Origin: Streptomyces sp. JJ36
GTDB lineage: Bacteria; Actinomycetota; Actinomycetes; Streptomycetales; Streptomycetaceae
Assembly (NCBI RefSeq): GCF_021696945.1
Contig: NZ_JACYHE010000006.1
Span: 81,963-145,962, forward strand
Length of the DNA stretch: 64,000 nt
Reading direction: 5' to 3'
This document shows, one piece after another, positions 45,104 through 54,514 of the stretch. The position numbers were made by a program, and so were the translations under genes. The notes under the pieces were generated by a model. The model worked only from the letters and a program-made list of their open reading frames with translations. It was not told the origin of the DNA and did not search any database. Every line of letters starts with the position of its first letter. The first letter of the stretch is position 1.

Positions 45104-46639
45104 ATGCCCGATTCCGAGAGCAGACTCGACCCGAGGCGCTGGAAAGCGCTGACCTTCATCGCGATAGCTCAGTTGATGGTCGTCCTCGACGCCACCATCG
45201 TGAACATCGCTCTTCCCTCCGCCCAGGCCGATCTCGGCATCTCGGAAGCCAACAAGCAGTGGGTCATCACCGCCTACGCGCTGGCCTTCGGCGGGCTGCT
45301 GCTCTTCGGCGGCCGGATCGCGGACCTGTGGGGACGTCAGCGCACCTTCGTCACGGGTCTGGTGGGCTTCGCCGCCGCCTCGGCGCTCGGCGGCGCGGCG
45401 ACCAACCCGGCGATGATGTTCGGCGCCCGCGGACTGCAGGGCGTCTTCGGCGCGCTGCTCGCGCCCGCCGCACTCTCCCTGCTCGCCGTGATGTTCACCG
45501 ACGCCAAGGAGCGCGCCAAGGCGTTCGGGATCTACGGTGCGATCGCCGGCGGCGGTGGCGCCATCGGTCTGATCCTGGGCGGCGTGCTCACCGAGTACCT
45601 GGACTGGCGCTGGACGTTCTATGTGAACATCCCGTTCGCCGCGGTGGCGGCGCTCGGTGCGCTGGCCGTGATCCGGGAGCCCGCCGAGGCCCGTAACACC
45701 TCCTCGCTCGACATCCCGGGCGTGGTGCTGTCCACGCTGGGCCTGGTCTCCCTCGTCTACGGCTTCACCCGCGCCGAGTCCGACGGGTGGACCGCGGGCG
45801 GCACCGTGGCGCTCTTCGTCGCCTCCGCCGGGTTGCTGCTGGCCTTCGTGGCGGTCGAGTCCCGGGTGCGGGCGCCGCTGCTGCCGCTGCGCGTGGTCAC
45901 CGACCGGAACCGCGGCGGCGTCTACGCCTCGCTCGGCCTGGCCATCATCGCGATGTTCGGCCTCTTCCTCTTCCTGACCTACTACCTCCAGGTCGTGAAG
46001 GGCTACTCGCCGGTCAAGACCGGGGTGGCCTTCCTCCCGATGATCGCCGGCATGATCACCGGCTCCACCCAGATCGGCGCCCGGCTGATGACCCGGGTCC
46101 GGCCGCGGCTGCTCATGGGTCCGGGCTTCGTGGTGGCCTCGCTCGGCATGCTGCTGCTCACCCAGCTCGAGATGGACAGCTCCTACCTCTCGCTGATCCT
46201 TCCCGCGCAGGTGCTGCTGGGCCTCGGCATGGGCACGGCCTTCATGCCGGCCATGTCGCTCGCCACCATCGGCGTGCGGCCCCAGGACTCGGGCGTCGCC
46301 TCCGCGATGGTGAACACCTCGCAGCAGGTCGGCGGCGCCATCGGCACCGCGCTGCTCAACACCATCGCGGCCAGCGCCACCACGGCGTACGTGACCGACC
46401 ACATCGCCGCCGCGGGCGCCTCCGAGCAGGCCCGCCGACTGGTCGAGCTGCGCGGCATGGTCGAGGGCTACACCGTCGCCATCTGGTGGGCGGTCGGCAT
46501 CCTGCTGCTGGCCACCACGATCGCGGTGCTCTGCGTCAACACCAGCGGCCGGCCGAGCGGTCCGGCCGCCGAGGGCGGCCCGTCGGAAGGTTCCGGCAAG
46601 GGCGACGAGGACGAGCAGCTTCTCGTGGCCATGCACTGA
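45104..46639 (+). CDS. MFS drug efflux transporter, DHA2 (14-helix, EmrB/QacA type)
   Basis: The product has 511 residues. The DHA2 front LMVVLDATIVNIALPSAQ contains the family's early Asp. Motif A is GGRIADLWGRQRTF, motif C is GGGGAIGLILGGVLTEYLDW, and about 14 membrane helices are visible. Drug/proton antiport is the family function; the drug is unknown. ATG 45104 has GAGG about 11 bases upstream. A pair of hairpins follows. Confidence 0.93.
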   Translation: MPDSESRLDPRRWKALTFIAIAQLMVVLDATIVNIALPSAQADLGISEANKQWVITAYALAFGGLLLFGGRIADLWGRQRTFVTGLVGFAAASALGGAATNPAMMFGARGLQGVFGALLAPAALSLLAVMFTDAKERAKAFGIYGAIAGGGGAIGLILGGVLTEYLDWRWTFYVNIPFAAVAALGALAVIREPAEARNTSSLDIPGVVLSTLGLVSLVYGFTRAESDGWTAGGTVALFVASAGLLLAFVAVESRVRAPLLPLRVVTDRNRGGVYASLGLAIIAMFGLFLFLTYYLQVVKGYSPVKTGVAFLPMIAGMITGSTQIGARLMTRVRPRLLMGPGFVVASLGMLLLTQLEMDSSYLSLILPAQVLLGLGMGTAFMPAMSLATIGVRPQDSGVASAMVNTSQQVGGAIGTALLNTIAASATTAYVTDHIAAAGASEQARRLVELRGMVEGYTVAIWWAVGILLLATTIAVLCVNTSGRPSGPAAEGGPSEGSGKGDEDEQLLVAMH

Positions 46640-46680
46640 GGCCGCACCGCGCCGCACGGCACCCTGCCGCGCCGCACTGA

Positions 46681-46713
46681 GCGGCCCCCGGACCGCACCG
46701 GTCCGGGGGCCGC
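46681..46713 (+). terminator. First of two tandem hairpins after the efflux gene
   Basis: A perfect 14-bp stem, 46681-46694 with 46700-46713, has a 5-base loop. It lies 42 bases after the transporter stop. Confidence 0.8.
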
Positions 46714-46717
46714 ACCC

Positions 46718-46754
46718 GGGGCCCGTCACTCCTACGGGGGGAGTGACGGGCCCC
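46718..46754 (+). terminator. Second tandem hairpin after the efflux gene
   Basis: A perfect 15-bp stem, 46718-46732 with 46740-46754, has a 7-base loop and starts four bases after the first hairpin. The rest of the gap to 46985 holds no gene. Confidence 0.8.
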
Positions 46755-46985
46755 GCCGCATGCCCGTTCCCACCGCGCCCCGCTGTCGCGCTCACGCGGC
46801 GCGCATCCGGCAGCGCGGCGCCCCGCCGCCCGTACGGCCGCCACAGCCGCCCCCACGGACCCGGCGTCCCGGGCCGGAACACCGGGCACCCCGCCCGCGG
46901 ACGGCATAGCGTGAACGCAGGGGGCGGCCGCACGGCCGCAGGACCGACGGCCCGGCGGGACCGGGCGGAGGGGAGCGGAGCAGCG

Positions 46986-48380
46986 ATGGCGGCAGAGCGC
47001 ATGGTGGTCGTCGGGGGCGACGCGGCGGGCATGTCCGCCGCGTCCCAGGCCCGACGGCTGCGGAAGCCGGACGAGCTGGAGATCGTGGCCTTCGAGCGCG
47101 GGGCCTTCACCTCCTACTCGGCCTGCGGCATCCCGTACTGGGTCGGCGGCGCCGTGCACTCCCGGGACGCGCTGGTCGCCCGGACGCCCGAGGAGCACCG
47201 GGCCCGCGACATCGACCTGCGGCTGCACACCGAGGTCACCGAGCTGGACCTGGACGGGCAGCGGGTCCGCACCCGGGACGCGGACGGCCGGGAGGGCTGG
47301 ACGGGCTTCGACAAGCTGGTGCTGGCCACCGGGGCGGTGCCCCGCCGCCCGCCGCTGCCGGGGATCGACGCACCGGGGGTACACGGGGTGCAGACCCTGG
47401 ACGACGGCTGCGCGCTCCTGGACGACCTCGAACGCCGGGAACGCGACCGCGGCGCCGAGGACGAGCGCCGGGCGGTGGTGGTCGGTGCGGGCTACATCGG
47501 CGTGGAGATGTCCGAGGCGCTGGTCCGGCGCGGGTACGCGGTCACCGTGGTGGACCGCAGCCCGCAGCCGATGTCCACGCTCGACCCGGACATGGGCGGG
47601 CTGGTGCGGGACGCCATGTGCGAGCTCGGCATCGAGGTGGTGACGGACGCGTCCGTCACCGAGGTGCGTACGGACGGGCAGGGCCGGGCCCGCTCCGTCG
47701 TCACCGAGCGGGGGGAGTATCCGGCGGACCTGGTGGTGCTCGGCCTCGGCGTGCGTCCGCAGACCGCCCTGGCGGAGGCCGCCGGGCTGCCGCTGGGCGC
47801 GCGCGGCGGTCTGCTCACCGATCTCGCGATGCGGGTGCGCGGCCGGGAGAACGTCTGGGCGGGAGGCGACTGCGTGGAGGTGCTGGAGCTGGTCTCCGGC
47901 CGCACCCGGCACCTGCCGCTCGGCACGCACGCGAACAAGCAGGGCCAGGTCATCGGCACCAACGCGGGCGGCGGCTACGCGACCTTCCCCGGCGTGGTGG
48001 GCACCGCGGTCAGCAAGGTGTGCGACCTGGAGATCGGCCGTACGGGCCTGCTGGAGCGGCAGGCGCGGGAGTCCGGGCTGCGCTACGTCACCGCCACCAT
48101 CGAGTCGACCAGCCGGGCCGGCTACTACCCGGGCACCCGGCCGATGCACGTGAAGATGCTGGCGGAGCTGCGCACGGGCCGGGTGCTGGGCGTGCAGATC
48201 GTGGGCCGCGAGGGCGCGGGCAAGCGGGTGGACATCGCGGCGGTCGCCCTCACCGCGGGCATGACGGCGGAGCAGATGACCGCGCTGGACCTCGGGTACG
48301 CCCCGCCGTTCTCCCCGGTCTGGGACCCGGTGCTGGTGGCCGCCCGCAAGGCCGTCTCCGCCCTGCGCGACCGCGGCTGA
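46986..48380 (+). CDS. FAD-dependent pyridine nucleotide oxidoreductase (CoA-disulfide reductase / NADH oxidase-like)
   Basis: The product has 464 residues. The FAD-binding front is MVVVGGDAAGMSAASQARRL. A single redox cysteine lies in SYSACGIPYWVGG near residue 44, the position used by CoA-disulfide reductases. The NAD(P)H-binding fold is VVVGAGYIGVEMSEALVRRG, the second FAD segment VWAGGDCVEV, and the dimerisation domain closes the protein. It probably reduces a disulfide, persulfide or oxygen with NAD(P)H. ATG 46986 has a purine-rich GGAGGGGAGCGG upstream. Confidence 0.88.
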   Translation: MAAERMVVVGGDAAGMSAASQARRLRKPDELEIVAFERGAFTSYSACGIPYWVGGAVHSRDALVARTPEEHRARDIDLRLHTEVTELDLDGQRVRTRDADGREGWTGFDKLVLATGAVPRRPPLPGIDAPGVHGVQTLDDGCALLDDLERRERDRGAEDERRAVVVGAGYIGVEMSEALVRRGYAVTVVDRSPQPMSTLDPDMGGLVRDAMCELGIEVVTDASVTEVRTDGQGRARSVVTERGEYPADLVVLGLGVRPQTALAEAAGLPLGARGGLLTDLAMRVRGRENVWAGGDCVEVLELVSGRTRHLPLGTHANKQGQVIGTNAGGGYATFPGVVGTAVSKVCDLEIGRTGLLERQARESGLRYVTATIESTSRAGYYPGTRPMHVKMLAELRTGRVLGVQIVGREGAGKRVDIAAVALTAGMTAEQMTALDLGYAPPFSPVWDPVLVAARKAVSALRDRG

Positions 48381-48486
48381 GCGGGGAGGGCGGCCGGCCC
48401 GCGTACGTCCCCGCGGCGGCGGGCCTGCGCGCGCCGGCCGGCCACCGCCCTCGCCCGTCCGCCTGCTGAACGCCCGTCACCGGACT

Positions 48487-48502
48487 GGACCACTAAAGGT
48501 CC
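48487..48502 (+). promoter_or_regulatory. Inverted repeat upstream of the family 3 glycosidase
   Basis: GGACC (48487-48491) and GGTCC (48498-48502) flank ACTAAA, and CACCG/CGGTG flank these more loosely. It lies about 160 bases before the gene. A DasR-type (N-acetylglucosamine) site would read ACTGGTCTAGACCAGT; the match is partial. Confidence 0.3.
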
Positions 48503-48659
48503 GTGCGGTGTCTGGTTCTTGCCCGCGCACGCTGCAACGATGTGCCGTCTCCGCAGCCCGCCGGCCCACGCGGCGCCGCCCCCGCCGGTGCGTGCCCGCA
48601 CCGGCCCCCACCGGCACGCCCGTGGCCGCACCGCCCATGTCCATGTGAGGAGCGTTCGG

Positions 48660-50447
48660 ATGCAGCAGCCCACGCGCAGACAGGCCCTGGCCGGCGCCGC
48701 CGGCGTCGCGGCGGGCCTCGGCTTCGCCCAGGCGGCCGCCGCGAGCCCGCCCGACACCCCCGCCGCCCTCCGCCGGGCCGGGGAGCTGACCCGCGGCATG
48801 TCGCTGGAGGAGAAGGTCGGCCAGCTCTTCGTGCTGGAGGTCTACGGTCAGGCGGCCGACACGGTGCATGCGGGGAACCGTTCGCTCTACGGCGTGGACA
48901 CGCCGGCCGAGGTGCTGGAGAAGTACCGGCCGGGCGGGGTCATCTACTTCGACGCGCGGCGCGGGCCGGACAACGTGCGCGCGCCCCGGCAGATCGCCCG
49001 GCTCTCCAACGGCCTCCAGCGGGCCAGCCGCCTCCCGCTGATCATCTCCGTGGACCAGGAGGGCGGCAGCGTCGTCTACCGCCTGACCGACCCGGCCACC
49101 CTGATGCCCGGGAACATGGCGCTGGCCGCCTCCGGCGCGGCCCGCGACAGTCACGACTCCGCGCGGGTCATCGGCACCGAACTCGCCGCCGTGGGCATCA
49201 ACCAGAACTACGCCCCGGTCGCCGACGTCAACATCAACCCGGAGAACCCGGTCATCGGCGTCCGTTCGTTCGGCTCCGACCCGGGGCTCTGCGCCGAGCT
49301 GGTCGCCTCGGCCGTGCGCGGCTACCACCGTGGCCGTGTCGCCAGCGCCGCCAAGCACTTCCCGGGGCACGGGGACACCGACACCGACTCGCACACCGGC
49401 CTGCCCGAGATCACCCACACCCGCGAGGAGCTGGACCGGATCGACCTGCCGCCGTTCCGCGCGGCCGTCCGGCGCGGGGTGGACACCATCATGACGGCGC
49501 ACATCGTCGTCCCCGCCCTGGACCCGAGCGGGGTGCCGGCGACCATGTCGCACCCCATCGTCACCGGACTGCTCCGCGAGGAGCTGGGCTTCGAGGGGCT
49601 GATCGTCACCGACGCGCTGGACATGCGCGGCGCCTCCGGCGAGTTCCCGCCGGACGTCGCCCCCGTACGGGCGCTGCAGGCGGGTTGCGACCAGCTCGTG
49701 CTGGCGCCGCAGACGGACGTGGCGTACGCGGCGGTGCTGGACGCGGTGCGCTCGGGCGAGCTCTCCGAGGAGCGCATCGACGCCTCGGTGCGCCGGGTGC
49801 TGCTGCACAAGCTGCGCCGTGGGCTGTTCCTCCGGCCGTACGTGGACGAGGACCGGGCCGAGCGGGTGGCCGGCCGGCGGCGCCACCGGGCCGTCGCCCG
49901 CGCCGTGACCGACCGCACCGTCACGCTGGTGCGGAACGCGGACGGGCTGCTGCCGCTGGACCCGGGCACCGCGCGGTCGGTGCTGGTGACCGGCTGGGGC
50001 GTGACCACCACCGCCACCCTGGCCGACGCGATCGAGGACCACCCGGGCCAGACCACGCAGGTGCTTCAGACCGGCTCCCGGCCGTCCGCCGCCCGCATCG
50101 AGGAGGCGGTGGCCGCGGCCCGCGCCGCCGACCTGGTGGTGGTCAGCTGCAACGCGGCGGCGGCCTGGGGCGAGGGCGGCGTCGCGCAGGCCGCCCTGGT
50201 GGAGGCGGTGCGGGCGACCGGCACGCCGGTGGTGGCGGTCGCGGTGCGCAACCCGTACGACATCCGGCGCTTCCCCGCGGTGCCGGCCTACCTGGCGACC
50301 TACTCCTACGGCGCGCCGTCCCTGGACGCGGTGGCGCGGGCGCTCTACGGCGAGCTGAACCCGGGCGGCCGGCTGCCGGTGTCCGTGCCGACTCTGGACG
50401 ACCCGGAGGCCACGCTCTACCCGTTCGGGCACGGGCTGAGCTACTGA
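48660..50447 (+). CDS. Tat-exported glycoside hydrolase family 3, beta-N-acetylhexosaminidase-like
   Basis: The product has 595 residues. The N-terminus has a twin-Arg signal (TRRQALAGAAGVAAG) and an AAAA-SP cleavage region. The GH3 domain shows the NagZ-type motif AKHFPGHGDTDTDSHTGLPE near residue 230, whose Asp-x-His pair acts as acid/base in N-acetylglucosaminidases. The nucleophile Asp lies in VTDALDMRG near 318. A C-terminal GH3 domain follows. It should act outside the cell on peptidoglycan or chitin fragments. ATG 48660 follows GAGGAGC. Confidence 0.93.
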   Translation: MQQPTRRQALAGAAGVAAGLGFAQAAAASPPDTPAALRRAGELTRGMSLEEKVGQLFVLEVYGQAADTVHAGNRSLYGVDTPAEVLEKYRPGGVIYFDARRGPDNVRAPRQIARLSNGLQRASRLPLIISVDQEGGSVVYRLTDPATLMPGNMALAASGAARDSHDSARVIGTELAAVGINQNYAPVADVNINPENPVIGVRSFGSDPGLCAELVASAVRGYHRGRVASAAKHFPGHGDTDTDSHTGLPEITHTREELDRIDLPPFRAAVRRGVDTIMTAHIVVPALDPSGVPATMSHPIVTGLLREELGFEGLIVTDALDMRGASGEFPPDVAPVRALQAGCDQLVLAPQTDVAYAAVLDAVRSGELSEERIDASVRRVLLHKLRRGLFLRPYVDEDRAERVAGRRRHRAVARAVTDRTVTLVRNADGLLPLDPGTARSVLVTGWGVTTTATLADAIEDHPGQTTQVLQTGSRPSAARIEEAVAAARAADLVVVSCNAAAAWGEGGVAQAALVEAVRATGTPVVAVAVRNPYDIRRFPAVPAYLATYSYGAPSLDAVARALYGELNPGGRLPVSVPTLDDPEATLYPFGHGLSY

Positions 50448-50532
50448 GCCCGCGGGCGGCCGGACCCCTGGGGGTGGGCCCGGCCGCCCGCGCACCGGGG
50501 ACGCCCCGGGTCGCCCCGGGCATGATGGCGAC

Positions 50533-50859
50533 ATGAGCACCGAGCAGCCGGAGCACCGGAACCCCCCGCGGCCCGGTACGGCGGCCGCCCGCCCCGCGGA
50601 AGCGTCCGGGCCCGCCGAGGCCGCACCCGCCGGCGGTGCACCCGGCGACACCTCGCCCGCCGCGCCCGCCGCACCCGCCACGACCGGCACCCCCGCAGCC
50701 GCAGCCACGCCGTCCGGGCCCCCGGGCCCCGCTCCCGCGGACGAGGGCGGCGAGCCGGCCTGCCTGCTCGACCGCGTCTGCCCGGAGTGCGGCGGCCTCG
50801 CCGACGCACCGCCGCCGACCGCCTGCCCCCGCTGCGGAGCCCCGCTCCCCCGCCTCTGA
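50533..50859 (+). CDS. Ala/Pro-rich protein with C-terminal zinc ribbon
   Basis: The product has 108 residues. The first 75 are low-complexity Ala, Pro, Gly, Glu and Thr. The end holds two knuckles, VCPECGGLAD and ACPRCGAPL, that should bind one zinc. No function is known. The ATG has no strong ribosome site, but the frame has good codon bias and the Cys spacing is specific. Confidence 0.6.
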   Translation: MSTEQPEHRNPPRPGTAAARPAEASGPAEAAPAGGAPGDTSPAAPAAPATTGTPAAAATPSGPPGPAPADEGGEPACLLDRVCPECGGLADAPPPTACPRCGAPLPRL

Positions 50860-51066
50860 GCGCCGGCCCTGAGCGGCTCCCGAGCCACCACCTCGCCGTT
50901 CGGCGCCCCGGCATCCCCGTCCACCCTGAGCCGGGCGGATGGGCGCCACACCGGGCGGACCCGCGTTTGGGGGAGGCCGCTCGCGGTCACTCGCTCCCGC
51001 GACATGTGCGCCGGGACGTCGCCGCCCCCCAGGGGCGGAGACGTCCCTCTGGTGGGAGGTGGACCG

Positions 51067-51525
51067 GTGGGACGAGCGGGGCGCGTGGCCGCCGACGTGG
51101 GCGTCGGGCTGGCCGCCGGACTGGCCGGCACGCTGGCCATGACGGTGAGCAGCACCGTCGAGATGAAGGTGCGCGGCCGCGGCGGCAGCAGCAGCCCGGC
51201 CGACGCCGCCGGGAAGCTGCTCGGCGTCCGCCCGGCGGACGAGGAGGGCGAACAGCGCTTCTCCCAGGCCGTGCACTACGGCTACGGCACCGCCTGGGGC
51301 GCCGCCCGCGGGCTCCTCGCCTCCCTCGGCCTCGGCCCGGCCGCGGCCTCCGCGGCCCATCTCGGCCTCGTCTGGGGCAGCGAGCAGGTGATGCTCCCGG
51401 CGCTGGACGTGTCCCCGCCCGCCACGCAGTGGGGCGCGCGGGAGGTGGCCGTCGACGCCCTGCACCACGTGGTCTACGCCGCGGCGACCGGCGCCGCGTA
51501 CACCCTGCTGGACCGGAACCGCTGA
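51067..51525 (+). CDS. Small DUF1440-like membrane protein
   Basis: The product has 152 residues. An N-terminal helix (VAADVGVGLAAGLAGTLAMT) and later hydrophobic helices surround the segment HYGYGTAWGAARGLL and a conserved-looking WGSEQVMLPALDVSP near residue 108, which fits the DUF1440 family. GTG 51067 was chosen because GGGAGGTGG lies just upstream. Function unknown. Confidence 0.7.
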   Translation: MGRAGRVAADVGVGLAAGLAGTLAMTVSSTVEMKVRGRGGSSSPADAAGKLLGVRPADEEGEQRFSQAVHYGYGTAWGAARGLLASLGLGPAAASAAHLGLVWGSEQVMLPALDVSPPATQWGAREVAVDALHHVVYAAATGAAYTLLDRNR

Positions 51526-51638
51526 ACCCGTTCCGGAACCCCGGATCCCGCACCGGTCGCCGCGCCGCGCCCTCACCCTCGGGCAGTCGCCCGGCACCGC
51601 GGCGGATCACCGACACCGCCCTTCGAGGAGGCAGCACG

Positions 51639-52919
51639 ATGAACCCCGTGGTCGGCGAGGAGGATGCCGAGCGGCACGTCCGCGGCGTCTGTTTCAAGAC
51701 GGGTCCGCCCCGGCGCACCGGGGTCGAGCTCGAGTGGCTCGTGCGCGACCCCGCGGATCCGCACCTTCCCGTGCCCGCCGCACGCCTGGACGCGGCGCTC
51801 GCGCCGCTGACGGCCCGCGGCGGGCTTCCGTATGGCGGCCGCATCACCCTGGAGCCCGGCGGCCAGGTCGAGCTCAGCTCCCGCCCGGCCGGTTCCCCGG
51901 CCGCCTGTGTGGCGGCGGTGGCGGCCGAGCTCGCCGTACTGCGGCGGCACCTGGCCGGAGCCGGACTGGTCCTGGACGGCACCGGGCTGGACGCCCACCG
52001 CAGCCCGCCCCGCATCCTGGACCAGCCCCGCTACCGGGCGATGGAGGCGCACTTCGACCGGGACGGTCCCTGGGGCCGGGTCATGATGCGCTGCACCGCC
52101 GCGGTGCAGGTCTGTGTGGACGCCGGCGACGAGAGCGACGGCGTGACGGGCTACCGCTTCCGCTGGCTGCTCGCGCACCGGCTCGGCCCCGTGCTGGTGG
52201 CCGCCTTCGCCAACTCCCCGCTGCACCGCGGCCGCCCCACCGGCTGGGCCTCCTACCGGCAGGCGGTGTGGGCCCGGATGGACCCCGGCCGCACCCGGCG
52301 TCCGCTCGGCGCCCGGCGCTGCCCGCGTACCGCCTGGGCGCGGTACGCGCTGGACGCCCGGCTGATGTGCGTGCCCGGCGCCGGCGACTGGTCCCCGCCG
52401 CCGGGGCTCCCGCTGCGGGCCTGGCTGCGGGGCGGCTGGACGGAACGGCCGCCCACCCTGGCCGACGTGGACTACCACCTGACGACGCTCTTCCCCCCGG
52501 TCCGGCCGCGCGGGCACCTCGAACTGCGGATGATCGACGCCCAGCCGGGCGACGACTGGATCGTCCCGCTCCTGGTGACGGCCGCGCTGCTGGACGACCC
52601 GGAGGCCGCCGAGCGGGCGTGGGAGGCGACCGCGCCGCTGACCCGTGGCGGGCGCGCCACGCCCCCGTGGAGCGCCTGGCTCCGCGCCGCCCGCCACGGC
52701 CCCGCCGACCCCGCCACCGGCGCGGCCGTACGGGCCTGCTTCGACGCCGCCCTGACCGCCCTGGACCGGCCCGGCGTGCCCGCCGGTCTGTGGCGCGCGG
52801 CGGCCTCGTACGCCGAGCGCTACCCGCTGCGGGGCCGCTGCCCCGCCGACGACCGGGCCGACGCGCCGTCCCGGGGCCCCGCACCCGCGCCCCTGGACCT
52901 GCTGGAGGGTGCGCCGTGA
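51639..52919 (+). CDS. egtA: Ergothioneine biosynthesis glutamate-cysteine ligase EgtA
   Basis: The product has 426 residues, of the GCS2 glutamate-cysteine ligase family. It supplies gamma-glutamylcysteine to EgtB. Key segments are GVELEWLVRDP, GRITLEPGGQVELSSRP near residue 66 and RVMMRCTAAVQVCVDAGDE near 148. The ATG follows CGAGGAGGC. It is the first gene of egtABCD. In actinobacteria a copy in this setting is specific for ergothioneine. Confidence 0.94.
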   Translation: MNPVVGEEDAERHVRGVCFKTGPPRRTGVELEWLVRDPADPHLPVPAARLDAALAPLTARGGLPYGGRITLEPGGQVELSSRPAGSPAACVAAVAAELAVLRRHLAGAGLVLDGTGLDAHRSPPRILDQPRYRAMEAHFDRDGPWGRVMMRCTAAVQVCVDAGDESDGVTGYRFRWLLAHRLGPVLVAAFANSPLHRGRPTGWASYRQAVWARMDPGRTRRPLGARRCPRTAWARYALDARLMCVPGAGDWSPPPGLPLRAWLRGGWTERPPTLADVDYHLTTLFPPVRPRGHLELRMIDAQPGDDWIVPLLVTAALLDDPEAAERAWEATAPLTRGGRATPPWSAWLRAARHGPADPATGAAVRACFDAALTALDRPGVPAGLWRAAASYAERYPLRGRCPADDRADAPSRGPAPAPLDLLEGAP

Positions 52920-53056
52920 CGGGCCCGCCCGCGTGACCGTACGCGCCTCCGCGCACCCGGTCACCGGCCCGCACCAGAGCCGGGACTCCCCCGGGGCCCC
53001 GGACCCGGCACCCGGCAGGCAGCCCCGCACACCCAGGACCCGCTGGAAGGAGCCTC

Positions 53057-54514
53057 ATGAACCCCCGTGGACACCCGGCACCGCCTCCCGCCGCCCCGAC
53101 TCCCGCCGGCACTCCCTCCGCCGCTCCCGGCAGCGCTCCGGGCACGGCCCCGGACGCCGCTCCGGCACCCGGCACCGCGGACCACGCGGCGGCGGCCCTG
53201 GAGCGGGCGCGGCTGCGCACCCACGCCCTGACCGACTGCCTGGACGAGGCCGGGCTGACGGCCCAGCACTCACCGCTGATGTCCCCGCTGGTCTGGGACA
53301 TGGCGCACATCGCGAACCAGGAGGACATCTGGCTGCTGCGCGAGGCGGGCGGCCGCCCCGCGCTGCGCGGGGACCTCGACCCGCTCTACGACGCCTTCCG
53401 GCACCCGCGCGCGGACCGCCCCGAGCTGCCGCTGCTGGGCCCGGAGGCCGCCCGCGCCTACCTCGCCGAGGTCCGCGCCGGGGCGCTGCGGGTGCTGGCG
53501 GAGTCGCCGCTCGCCGGTGACCCGCTGCACGAGGGCGGCTTCGTCTTCGGCATGATCGCCCAGCACGAGCAGCAGCACGACGAGACCATGCTCGCCACCC
53601 ACCAGCTCCGGCGCGGCCCGGCCGTGCTGGAGGCGCCCCGGCCGCCGGCCGCCGGGGCGGCCTCGCACGGGCTGCCGCGCGAGGTCCTGGTGCCCGGCGG
53701 GGAGTTCACCATGGGCACCAGCACCGACCCGTGGGCGCTGGACAACGAGCGGCCCGCGCACACCGTCTCCGTCCCGGCCTTCCGGCTGGACACCACCCCG
53801 GTCACCTGCGCCGCCTACCAGGAGTTCCTGGCCGACGGCGGGTACGCGGACCCGCGCTGGTGGCATCCGGAGGGCTGGAAGTACCGCCGGGACAAGGGCA
53901 TCGAGGCCCCGCTCTTCTGGCGCCGGGAGGGAGACACCTGGGTACGGCGCCGCTTCGGCGTGCTGGAGGAGGTGCCGCCGGACGAGCCGGTACTGCACGT
54001 GAGCTGGTACGAGGCGGACGCGTACGCCCGCTGGGCCGGGCGGCGGCTGCCCACCGAGGCCGAGTGGGAGAAGGCCGCACGCCACGACCCGGCGACCGGC
54101 CGGACGCTGCGGAACCCCTGGGGCGACGCGGACCCGCGCGCGGGCCAGGCCAACCTCGGACAGCACCACCTCCAGCCCGCGCCGGCCGGGCAGTACGCCA
54201 CCGGGGCGGCGCCCTGCGGGGCCCGGCAGCTCCTCGGCGACGTCTGGGAGTGGACCTCCTCCGACTTCACCGGCTACCCGGGCTTCCGGGCCTTCCCCTA
54301 CCGGGAGTACAGCGAGGTCTTCTTCGGCAGCGCGCACAAGGTGCTGCGCGGCGGGTCCTTCGGCACCGACCCGGTGGCCTGCCGGGCGACCTTCCGGAAC
54401 TGGGACTTCCCGGTCCGGCGGCAGATCTTCGCCGGGTTCCGCACCGCGTGCGACGCGGACGGCCCCGGCGGAGCGCCCGGCCGGGACGGGCGGCGTGGCG
54501 GCGGGAGCGTCTGA
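53057..54514 (+). CDS. egtB: Ergothioneine sulfoxide synthase EgtB
   Basis: The product has 485 residues. It joins hercynine and gamma-glutamylcysteine using Fe(II) and O2. After a disordered Ala/Pro N-terminus (to about 40), the DinB domain gives the iron ligands His84 (WDMAHIA), His170 and His174 (HEQQHDETM). The C-terminal FGE-sulfatase domain has PGGEFTMGT, LPTEAEWEKAARHD and LGDVWEWTSSDF. The ATG follows GGAAGGAG. Its stop overlaps the egtC start (TGATG). Confidence 0.96.
   Translation: MNPRGHPAPPPAAPTPAGTPSAAPGSAPGTAPDAAPAPGTADHAAAALERARLRTHALTDCLDEAGLTAQHSPLMSPLVWDMAHIANQEDIWLLREAGGRPALRGDLDPLYDAFRHPRADRPELPLLGPEAARAYLAEVRAGALRVLAESPLAGDPLHEGGFVFGMIAQHEQQHDETMLATHQLRRGPAVLEAPRPPAAGAASHGLPREVLVPGGEFTMGTSTDPWALDNERPAHTVSVPAFRLDTTPVTCAAYQEFLADGGYADPRWWHPEGWKYRRDKGIEAPLFWRREGDTWVRRRFGVLEEVPPDEPVLHVSWYEADAYARWAGRRLPTEAEWEKAARHDPATGRTLRNPWGDADPRAGQANLGQHHLQPAPAGQYATGAAPCGARQLLGDVWEWTSSDFTGYPGFRAFPYREYSEVFFGSAHKVLRGGSFGTDPVACRATFRNWDFPVRRQIFAGFRTACDADGPGGAPGRDGRRGGGSV

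Noticed and set aside
48487..48502. A true DasR operator before the family 3 glycosidase
   Set aside because: Only five bases per arm pair and the core differs from the DasR consensus; kept only as a weak inverted repeat.
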